Shown: positions 34,511-43,838 of the stretch, one piece after another
Layout of the letters: the number at the start of each line of letters is the position of its first letter
Numbering within the stretch: position 1 is the first letter of the stretch
Assembly (NCBI RefSeq): GCF_031143425.1
Contig: NC_090438.1
Location: 779,661,138 to 779,725,137 of the forward strand
Source: Pleurodeles waltl
Lineage: Eukaryota; Chordata; Amphibia; Caudata; Salamandridae
Direction: 5' to 3'
Length of the DNA stretch: 64,000 bases
Translations under genes and position numbers: made by a program
The notes under the pieces: generated by a model
Seen by the model: the letters and a program-made list of their open reading frames with translations, nothing else
The model's database searches: none
Told to the model about the DNA's origin: nothing

Positions 34511-34729
34511 GTACTGACGTCCGCACGTCGTCGAGGACCTCTTATTGCCTGTATGACGTCAGACGGCGTCGCGTGCGAGACAGTGACGTCCTCGTCGACG
34601 TGCAGAGACTAGTAAGAAGATTTCCGTCGAATGCTGGCGCCATGGGAGTATTCATGAGGTGAGGAATCCACAGGTAGCTAACGTATCCACCAGAAAAGTC
34701 GTTACCGAAGGTAAGTAACTCGTTCTTCT
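34511..34729 (+). repeat. Right inverted repeat and terminus of DIRS #3
   Basis: The inverted repeat (34511 to about 34680) mirrors 27180-27348 and includes TGACGTCA at 34554-34561. The terminal 50 bp ends with CGAAGGTAAGTAACTCGTTCTTCT, and gypsy sequence (TGTCCCTTACAC) resumes at about 34730. Confidence 0.88.
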
Positions 34730-36675
34730 TGTCCCTTACACAGCTCCTCCCTTGAGGGTCCCCCTGGGCCTAAGAGCTCAACCTGATAAGGTTCAAGCTC
34801 CAAAGGCTCAGTTCCCTCATAGGGCAGAACTTCTTCCTGAGAAGAGAGGTTCTCTTTTTCTGACTGTGTTGCAGTTGGTTTCCCAACTGACTTTCCTTTT
34901 CTCTTGGTAGGCTGGGCCATTTTTCCAGACTCCAGCTCTACTTTTTCACCCTGTGCCTTGCATTGTGCTCTTGTTTTTACACACACCAGTTCAGGGATAC
35001 CCAGCATGGCTGCATGGGTTTTTAGCTCTACCTCAGCCCATGCTGAGGACTCCAGGTCATTTCCAAGCAGACAGTCTACTGGGATGTTTGAGGAGACCAC
35101 CACCTGTTTCAGGCCATTGACCCCTCCCCATTCTAAAGTTACCATTGCCATGGGATGTGCTTTAGTTTGATTGTCAGCATTGGTGACTGTATAAGTTTTT
35201 CCAGTCAGGTATTGGCCAGGGGAAACCAGTTTCTCTGTCACCATGGTGACACTGGCACCTGTATCCCTCAGGCCCTCTACACTTGTCCCATTAATAAAGA
35301 GCTGCTGCCTGTATTTTTGCATGTTAGGGGGCCAGGCAGCTAGTGTGGCTAAATCCACCCCACCCTCAGAGACTAGAGTAGCTTCAGTGTGGACCCTGAT
35401 TTGCTCTGGGCACACTGTTGATCCCACTTGGAGACTAGCCATTCCAGTGTTACCTGGATTGGAGTTTGGAGTGGAACTTTTCTTGGGACAGGCCTTGTCT
35501 CCAGTTTGGTGTCCAGACTGACTACAGTTTCGACACCAGGCCTTTTTGGGATCAAAGTTTTTACCCTTGTACCCAGGATTGGTTTGTGAAGAGGCTCTGG
35601 GCCCACCCTCCTGTGCAGGTTTTTGGGGGCCTGTAGAAGACTCTTTACTATTTTTATTTTTGGCTGTCTCACCACCTTTCCCCTGGGGAGGTTTTGTGAC
35701 CCCTTTCTTTTGGTCACCCCCTGTGGACGTTTTGGACACCCTTGTCTTGACCCAATGGTCCGCCTTCTTTCCCAATTCTTGGGGAGAAATTGGTCCTAGG
35801 TCTACCAGATGCTGATGCAGTTTATCATTGAAACAATTACTTAACAGGTGTTCTTTCACAAATAAATTGTACAGCCCATCATAATTACTTACACCACTGC
35901 CTTGAATCCAACCATCTAGTGTTTTTACTGAGTAGTCTACAAAGTCAACCCAGGTCTGGCTCGAGGATTTTTGAGCCCCCCTGAATCTAATCCTATACTC
36001 CTCAGTGGAGAATCCAAAGCCCTCAATCAGGGTACCCTTCATGAGGTCATAAGATTCTGCATCTTTTCCAGAGAGTGTGAGGAGTCTATCCCTACACTTT
36101 CCTGTGAACATTTCCCAAAGGAGAGCACCCCAGTGAGATCTGTTCACTTTTCTGGTTACACAAGCCCTCTCAAAAGCTGTGAACCATTTGGTGATGTCAT
36201 CACCATCTTCATATTTAGTTACAATCCCTTTAGGGATTTTCAACATGTCAGGAGAATCTCTGACCCTATTTATGTTGCTGCCACCATTGATGGGTCCTAG
36301 GCCCATCTCTTGTCTTTCCCTCTCTATGGCTAGGATCTGTCTTTCCAAAGCCAATCTTTTGGCCATCCTGGCTAACTGGATGTCCTCTTCACTGGGGTTA
36401 TCCTCAGTGATTTCAGAGTTGCTGGTCCCTCCTGTGAGGGAGCCAGTATCTCTGACTAGTATTTTTGGAGTCAGGGCTTGAGAGGCCCTGTCCTCCCTAG
36501 ATAGGACTGGTAGGGGGGAATCTTCCTCCAGTTCACTATCCTCTTCCTCTGAGTTGCCACCCTCAGAGGGGTTGGCCTTTTCAAACTCTGCCAAAAGCTC
36601 CTGGAGCTGTATTTTGGTAGGTTTGGGGCCTATGGTTATTTTCTTTAGTTTACAGAGTGACCTTAGCTCTCTCAT
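34730..36675 (-). CDS. gag: Gypsy gag with protease (3' end cut by DIRS #3)
   Basis: Starts at the ATG at 36675. Residues 1-32 resemble a SAP-type helix-turn (LRSLCKLKKITIG, LQELLAEFE). A long acidic, then charged helical region covers about 35-125. Residues 226-309 have the pattern of a SCAN domain (RIRFRGAQ, WVDFVDYSVKTLDGWI, LYNLFVKEHLLSNCF, then ISPQELGKKADHW). Emerson and Thomas proposed that SCAN arose from a Gmr1-like gypsy gag. A zinc knuckle CRNCSQSGHQTGDKAC lies at 381-396 (CX2CX4HX6C). A retropepsin follows with DTGAS at 471-475 and LLGNDL near 536. The frame runs into DIRS #3 after 34730; the last few codons on that side belong to DIRS. In the intact element it would have continued into integrase. 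Confidence 0.9.
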
Positions 36676-36980
36676 CTGTAGATGGAGTTAAGGTGTGGTG
36701 TCGAGTTCCACCACAGCCACATCTGTGCTAGACATTTTGCTTCTAAAAGTTGGAATACTTTTTACGAATCTAAAACTGGTTCTAGAATCTAATTCAAACT
36801 TTTACAAACTTTTAAACTCTAAAAGAAATGCTAAACAGGATCTAACACAAGGCCCTAGCAGGTCTTTTAAGAATTTAGAAAACTTTTCAAATTGCAAAAA
36901 TCAATTTCTAATGACAATTTTGGAATTTGTCGTGTGATCAGGTATTGGCTGAGTAGTCCAGCAAATGCAAAGTCTTGTAC

Positions 36981-36998
36981 CCCACCGCTGATCCACCA
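36981..36998 (-). other. Candidate primer-binding site
   Basis: One base inside the 5' LTR the minus strand reads TGGTGGATCAGCGGTGGG. The TGG start and the position are right for a tRNA primer site, but I cannot assign a tRNA from memory. Confidence 0.4.
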
Positions 36999-36999
36999 A

Positions 37000-39654
37000 T
37001 GTAGGAAGTTGGCTCTGTATGTGCTATTTCAAAGTAAGGAATAGCATGCACAGAGTCCAAGGGTTCCCCTTAGAGGTAAAATAGTGGTAAAAAGAGATAA
37101 TACTAATGCTCTATTTTGTGGTAGTGTGGTCGAGCAGTAGGCTTATCCAAGGAGTAGTGTTAAGCATTTGTTGTACATACACATAGACAATAAATGAGGT
37201 ACACACACTCAGAGACAAATCCAGCCAATAGGTTTTGTTATAGGAAAATATCTTTTCTTAGTTTATTTTAAGAACCACAGGTTCAAATTTAACATGTAAT
37301 ATCTTGTTTGAAAGGTATTGCAGGTAAGTACATTAGGAACTTTGAATCATTTCAATTGCATGTATACTTTTCAAGTTATTCACAAATAGCAATTTCAAAA
37401 GTGGACACTTAGTGCAATTTTCACAGTTCCTGGGGGAGGTAAGTTTTTGTTAGTTTTACCAGGTAAGTAAGACACTTACAGGGTTCAGTTCTTGGTCCAA
37501 GGTAGCCCACCGTTGGGGGTTCAGAGCAACCCCAAAGTCACCACACCAGCAGCTCAGGGCCGGTCAGGTGCAGAGTTCAAAGTGGTGCCCAAAACGCATA
37601 GGCTAGAATGGAGAGAAGGGGGTGCCCCGGTTCCGGTCTGCTTGCAGGTAAGTACCCGCGTCTTCGGAGGGCAGACCAGGGGGGTTTTGTAGGGCACCGG
37701 GGGGGACACAAGCCCACATAGAAATTTCCCCCTCAGCAGCGCGGGGGCGGCCGGGTGCAGTGTAGAAACAAGCGTCGGGTTCGCAATGTTAGTCAATGAA
37801 GGCAAGGGGGGGCTTCCTCGGGGAAACCTCCACTTGGGCAAGGGAGAGGGACTCCTGGGGGTCACTTCTGCAGTGAAAGTCCGGTCCTTCAGGTCCTGGG
37901 GGCTGCGGGTGCAGGGTCTTTTCCAGGCGTCGGGACTTAGGTTTCAGAGAGTCGCGGTCAGGGGAAGCCTCGGGATTCCCTCTGCAGGCGGCGCTGTGGG
38001 GGCTCAGGGGGGACAGGTTTTGGTACTCACAGTCGTAGAGTAGTCCGGGGGTCCTCCCTGAGGTGTTGGTTCTCCACCAGCCGAGTCGGGGTCGCCGGGT
38101 GCAGTGTTGCAAGTCTCACGCTTCTTGCAGGGAGATTGCAGGGTTCTTTAAAGCTGCTCCTTTGGATAAAGTTGCAGTCTTTTTGGAGCAGGTCCGCTGT
38201 CCTCGGGAGTTTCTTGTCGTCGAAGCAGGGCAGTCCTCAGAGGATTCAGAGGTCGCTGGTCCCTTTGGAAGGCGTCGCTGGAGCAGAGTTCTTTGGAAGG
38301 CAGGAGACAGGCCGGTGAGTTTCTGGAGCCAAGGCAGTTGTTGTCTTCTGGTCTTCCTCTGCAGGGGTTTTCAGCTAGGCAGTCCTTCTTCTTGTTGTTG
38401 CAGGAATCTAATTTTCTAGGGTTCAGGGCAGCCCTTAAATACTAAATTTAAGGGCGTGTTTAGGTCTGGGGGGTTAGTAGCCAATGGCTACTAGCCCTGA
38501 GGGTGGGTACACCCTCTTTGTGCCTCCTCCCAAGGGGAGGGGGTCACAATCCTAACCCTATTGGGGGAATCCTCCATCTGCAAGATGGAGGATTTCTAAA
38601 AGTTAGAGTCACCTCAGCTCAGGACACCTTAGGGGCTGTCCTGAATGGCCAGTGACTCCTCCTTGTTGTTCTCATTATTTTCTCCGGCCTTGCCGCCAAA
38701 AGTGGGGGCCGGGGCCGGAGTTGGCGGGCAACTCCACTAGCTGGAGTGTCCTGCGGTGCTGTGACAAAGGGGTGAGCCTTTGAGGCTCACCGCCAGGTGT
38801 TACAGCTCCTGCCTGGGGGAGGTGTTAGCATCTCCACCCAGTGCAGGCTTTGTTACTGGCCTCAGAGTGACAAAGGCACTCTCCCCATGGGGCCAGCAAC
38901 ATGTCTCTAGTGTGGCAGGCTGCTGGAACTAGTCAGCCTACACAGATAGTCGGTTAAGTTTCAGGGGGCACCTCTAAGGTGCCCTCTGGGGTGTATTGTG
39001 CAATAAAATGTACACTGGCATCAGTGTGCATTTATTGTGCTGAGAAGTTTGATACCAAACTTCCCAGTTTTCAGTGTAGCCATTATGGTGCTGTGGAGTT
39101 CGTGTTTGACAGACTCCCAGACCATATACTCTTATGGCTACCCTGCACTTAGAATGTCTAAGGTTTTGTTTAGACACTGTAGGGGTACCATGCTCATGCA
39201 CTGGTACCCTCACCTATGGTATAGTGCACCCTGCCTTAGGGCTGTAAGGCCTGCTAGAGGGGTGTCTTACCTATACTGCATAGGCAGTGAGAGGCTGGCA
39301 TGGCACCCTGAGGGGAGTGCCATGTCGACTTACTCGTTTTGTCCTCACTAGCACACACAAGCTGGCAAGCAGTGTGTCTGTGCTGAGTGAGAGGTCTCCA
39401 GGGTGGCATAAGACATGCTGCAGCCCTTAGAGACCTTCCTTGGCATCAGGGCCCTTGGTACTAGAAGTACCAGTTACAAGGGACTTATCTGGATGCCAGG
39501 GTCTGCCAATTGTGGATACAAAAGTACAGGTTAGGGAAAGAACACTGGTGCTGGGGCCTGGTTAGCAGGCCTCAGCACACTTTCAATTGTAAACATAGCA
39601 TCAGCAAAGGCAAAAAGTCAGGGGGCAACCATGCCAAGGAGGCATTTCCTTACA
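37000..39654 (-). repeat. 5' LTR of the gypsy element
   Basis: 2655 bp, nearly identical to the 3' LTR at 21685-24369; the main differences are a deletion of about 32 bp after 37798 and a 3-bp repeat unit near 38218. The hairpin is at 38568-38594. It is followed at 39655 by GTAAG, the target duplication. Confidence 0.93.
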
Positions 39655-39862
39655 GTAAGTGAGTGTGTTCTCCTCATGTATTGCCTGTGTGTACAACAAA
39701 TGCTTAACACTACCCTGATAAGCCTACTGCTCGACCACACTACCACAAAATAGAGCATTAGAATGATCTCTTTTTGCCACTATCTTACCTCTAAGGGGAA
39801 CCCTTGGACTCTGTGCACACTATCTTACTTTGAAATAGTATATACAGAGCCAACTTCCTACA
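39655..39862 (+). mobile_element. LTR (G), right part
   Basis: The remaining 203-208 bp of the LTR that begins at 19399, ending CTTCCTACA at 39862. Together the two parts make about 2.49 kb. Confidence 0.9.
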
Positions 39863-39956
39863 GGTGCATATGTGGAGGTGCTGCAGTGCTCTTGGATATG
39901 ACTGCTGGAGGTATTGGTGATTGAAGCCATGGGAGGGTCCCCTGCTAGACACTGCT

Positions 39957-40690
39957 ATGGGGAAGACTGATAAGTCCCAACCTAAGTTGCAGTTCCACTT
40001 CTGTAAAACTCTGAAGGCCAGGGAGGGGGGAGCGGCTGCTCCAGAGCCTGTGGCAGAAGATCTGGAGGCAGAAGAAGACATAGCCCTTAAGCACATCCTC
40101 ACAGCCATGAAACAGTCTCACAAAAATTGACAGGAAGATAGACGTGTTGTCCTTCAAGATGGATTGAATGTTGGAGAGGCTAAACCAACATGCTGAGCTG
40201 CTAGACATGGTGGATGAGCAGGTTGTGACAGCCACCTGTATAACAAGATTGAGAAGCTTATGCAGGCGCTGCAAGCAAAATAGGATTTGGAACCTGTTCC
40301 CGCAATAATAACCTGAGAATAGAGGACATAGCTTTCTCTGAGATTTTTGTTGTGCAGCGTGCCCAACACTCACTTAACCCGCACCCTGGAGCTAGCGTTC
40401 ACCCCATAATAGTATGGGTGTTAAACTACAGAGATTCAGATGCTGCTCTAGGCAAGGCAAAGGCCTCTGATATGAGGGATCAGAGATCGCTATTGATACA
40501 CAGAGATTTCACGCGGCAAGGGCAGGAGGCCAGACATCTCTCTACTGGCAAAGAGAAAACTGGGAGAGCTCCACATTGAGAACAGTATGCTATACCCAGC
40601 GAGACTACAGATCCAGGCAGATCAGAGTACTTTGTTCTTCAGTGACCCTAAACTGTTGCAGCAGTTCCTGAAGAAGAGGGACTCAAAGGT
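39957..40690 (+). pseudogene. L1-like ORF1 remnant
   Basis: Opens MGKTDKSQPKLQFHF and continues for 57 codons before a stop. In other frames follow Lys/Asp-rich helical remnants around 40130-40260 and an NLRIEDIAFSEIF-like segment near 40310-40350, matching the coiled-coil followed by RNA-binding layout of L1 ORF1 proteins. The RFHERF-like region near 40500 is less clear. The gene is broken repeatedly. The evidence is position upstream of an L1 ORF2 plus these motif-level matches. Confidence 0.55.
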
Positions 40691-40730
40691 GGGCTGTCAC
40701 TGTTCGACTGAGGTGGGTGAAGGGGGTGGA

Positions 40731-41440
40731 GGTAGACGCCACGTCTGATGTGGAGGAATATAACGCATGGTTTCCTTGACTTTCATTGTGACTTGAGTGG
40801 GCCACGCAGAGGGGCCCTGCCTTGAGATCAAAGCCTTCACTGTACCTTTTAAGAATGCCTCCTTGACTAGCACCTCCTCTCAGTGGGGGGACACTTATTT
40901 ATGAGATGGTGAGACCCTGTGGACATGGCACGCTCAGTACTATGGTAAGACTGTTCTGATAGTAGTACAGCTATTTAACACATGATAGTGTTGAGTTCCA
41001 CTATTCTAGAGACAGTAGCTTTGACTTTTGTATCAAAGTTTTCTGTGTGTTTTTAGTTAACATTTGTGTTTTTGGCAAACACTATAAATGATGAACGGCC
41101 CCCAGGGTGCCACGACTGATGTGGAGGAATATAACTTCTGTTTTCCTTGATTCTCATTGTTTAAGGGGGCCAATAGGCCGTCTGCCTTAAGATTACTGCC
41201 GTCACTGTATTTAAGGGGGCCAATAGGCGGTCTGCCGTAAGAGTACTGCCGTCACTGTACCCTTCAAGAATGCCTCCTTGACTGGCCCTTCCCCTTAGTT
41301 AGGGACGCTTAGTTACAAGATTGTGTTCTTTCGGTGAGCCCATATGGACATGGCACACTCAGTACTGTAAGACTGTTCCGATAATACAGTAGTTCCCATT
41401 TGTGGTTTGGGTAAAAACTATAAATGATGCACTGCCCCCA
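40731..41440 (+). repeat. Tandem duplication between L1 ORF1 and ORF2
   Basis: Two units share, in order, GATGTGGAGGAATATAAC, AGAATGCCTCCTTGACT, GACATGGCACGCTCAGTACT and ACTATAAATGATG followed by CCCCCAGGG. The first unit spans about 40735-41105 and the second about 41106-41440. The second unit holds its own internal duplication of about 50 bp (TAAGGGGGCCAATAGGC with GTCTGCC, near 41164 and 41213). Confidence 0.8.
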
Positions 41441-41639
41441 GGGCTTATTGCAAGAGTGGGGTATAAAGGCTATAAGGGTGTGGTCGGTTGGAAAGTCATA
41501 ATGCTGTGCAAGTTGTGGGTCCTCACAGCGTGGGATGTGGGTGGACTTTGTTTCAGTTTGGTGTGCATGGGTGACGGATGCGAATTTCATGGAAGCTCTT
41601 GCTAGCTGTGATACAACCTGTGCTTACTGAGGCAGATGG

Positions 41640-43838
41640 CAAATAACATTCACCGCATAGCGGCTGGCTGCTCAGGCCTATCGCTGCTTCATCACATGGA
41701 ATGGCAGGGGTCTGATTGACAGCAGCAAAATACGGAAGGTGCTGGCCTATCTCAGGTGGCACAAAATAGATGTTGCAGCACTCCTACAAACTGGGGACTG
41801 GTGTATTAACGCAGTGCAGGATCCAAGGCCTGTTATTTGGCTGGCTTTACCACACACACTTAGGGAGTTCTGATTTGGGTGCGCAGGGTTTCGGGAGTCT
41901 GTTTGCAGGAAGTCCTTATAGTCCCGGAGATAGGTTTATGGTCGCATAATCTTTCAAGGATGACCTGGTGGTCTTTCTGGTTGAAGTATACTAGCCCAAC
42001 TACGAAGACCCACAATTCGATCATTCTCACTGTGCGGCTGTCACAAGGGGTTAATTTGCTACAGAACTGGGAGTAGGGATTTCAGTTAAGTGATCTGTCC
42101 AGAACGTCACCGCTTTTGTGGCCCACTGAGAAGGCCTGCAGCCAGGCTTTTATAGAGCTATATAGTAGCACAGGATTGCCTAGAAGTTATTTGTTGACAG
42201 AGATCCTTGACAGCACCTGGCTATGCCCACTACTCATATTCATACACACAGACGTCTGGCTGCTTGAGGGAACTGGTGACCTGGGTGCAGCGCTGTGAAC
42301 CATTGCTGCAGACATATTCAGAGCACTTCCTGGTGCTGTTAGAGATGGACTTTAGCACTCACTGCCTGTCTGCATTTTCTTGGTGTCCCACCCCCGTTCC
42401 CCCAGTCATTACTAGACACTGCATTCTGTGAGGAACTAGCACTGGACAGCATAGCATTCTGCTGAGTTAATGTGGGTTCGGTTGAGAAATTTGCAGCAGT
42501 CTGGGAGCCATTTAAAGTTTATACTAGATGTGTCATGTTGAAACATGCTGGGGTCCTTGGGTCACTATGCAATAGTTTAGTTAGACTTAAGATGGAGATC
42601 TCTGCTCTGGAGAAGCAGCATCATGACCTGGCAGATGGTTGCATTCTGGGCGACCTCAGGGCGAAGCTGGTTGACTTGCATGAAACCACCCAGAGGGAGG
42701 TGCAAAACTTACAAAAATATGCAGTAGCGCAAACATACAGGGGAGGCTAACGCCCAGGTGCACTCTAGCGGTACGTTAGTGCTCCAACCAAGACAAAGAT
42801 GTGGTCTTGGAAGTGCAGAACGAGTGGTGCCACCCTCAGCGTACCACAGAGCAAGTGTCTGATCATTTTCATAGATTCTATGCTAGTTTATACAGGCTAT
42901 GGCTTACACATGATGATGCAGCTGCCACAGACTATCTTGTGCAAATTGCCACGCCCTGGCTCACAATGGAGCATAGGGACCATCTAATGGCACAACGATG
43001 CCCCAGAGAGGTATGCGCAGCACTCAAGGGCATGCCATCCAGGAAGGCACCTGACACTGACAGCATTTCAGTTGCTTTCTACAAAACGTAACAGGACCTA
43101 CTTATTCCGCATCTCGTTACATTGTACGAGGAAAAGGCCGTCACTGGATACATGCCCCCTGGATGCTTGAGGCCCTTATAGTAAAACTACTGAAGCAGGG
43201 CAAACTGCCTGATCAATGCTAGTTATATAGGCCATTGTTGTTACTGCTTATTAGCACAAAAATTTATGTGAAGACCATAACCAACTGATTGGCCTCAATG
43301 CTCCCACAGGTAGTGGCCCCGGAACAGGCTGGCTTTGTTCCAGGGCACAGTTTAACGTTCAACCGCCGAACCTTCTGTGGCGTAATATAATGCGTAGACC
43401 ATACAGTACGGGCAGCCGTTGTATTTTTCAACGCTGAAAAGTGGGTTCTACTCAATCGATTGGGGATTTGTTTGCAATCCTGAGACGTATAGGGGTGGGA
43501 GACGACATCCTGTGCTTCATGAAGGTACTCTACTCACAACTAGCAGCCCGAATATGGGTCAGTGGTTTTGTTACGTCCCTGATTGATATCACTAGGGGCA
43601 CCAGACAGCGTTGCCCTTAACACCCTTGCAATATACGTCTTCTTGGTGGCTGACCTCTGGTTTGCGCCCTTTTGGAGTACCTGAAATTATAGCTTGGAAT
43701 GCCAGTCATTCCAGGTTTATAATTTATCTCTGCTTATGCAGATGATACATTACTATACGTAGGCAACCCAGAACACAATCTCACGCCTTTGTTGCACGAG
43801 ATGCTGCAGTTTTGGGGGCCACTCCGGATTATGTGTAA
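41640..43838 (+). pseudogene. L1-like ORF2: endonuclease and RT, 5' part
   Basis: The endonuclease region starts with FITWNGRGLIDSSKIRK near 41690 and reads KIDVAALLQTGD near 41770, as in APE-type LINE endonucleases. From 42801 it reads FHRFYASLYRLW and SRKAPDTDSISVAFYKT, the start of the L1 RT domain. Then follow QVVAPEQAGFVPGHS near 43305-43355 and the YADD active site (AYADDTLLYV at about 43732-43761). Stops and frame changes are many. It is cut at 43838 by LTR C. It would nick DNA and copy LINE RNA by target-primed reverse transcription. Confidence 0.82.

Larger units (their letters stand above)
27170..34729 (+). mobile_element. DIRS retrotransposon copy #3, nearly intact
   Basis: An element of about 7.56 kb, including a 1.56-kb Tc1 insertion, placed inside the gypsy between protease and integrase. 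The inverted repeats at about 27180-27348 and 34511-34680 are GC-rich with many GACGTC motifs. Gag, RT/RNase H and recombinase are long and open except for a one-base loss in the recombinase near 31650. The internal complementary region (32515-32615) is the reverse complement of right end plus left end. No target duplication is seen at the gypsy flanks, as expected for recombinase insertion. It is a different subfamily from #1 and #4 by its terminal sequences. Confidence 0.93.
21685..39654 (-). mobile_element. Complete Gmr1-like Ty3/gypsy retrotransposon, interrupted by DIRS #3
   Basis: On the minus strand: 5' LTR (39654-37000), candidate primer site, gag-protease (36675-34730), integrase, RT and RNase H (27169-24400), a G-rich polypurine tract, and 3' LTR (24369-21685). 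Without DIRS #3 the internal region is about 5.07 kb. The target duplication is GTAAG. Integrase precedes RT, the reverse of normal Ty3/gypsy and like Ty1/copia; this order defines the Gmr1-like group described from fish and other deuterostomes. The two LTRs are nearly identical apart from small indels (about 32 bp near 22485-22520 is missing from the 5' LTR), so the insertion is fairly young. Frame breaks seen: one stop in integrase and the DIRS insertion. Confidence 0.93.
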
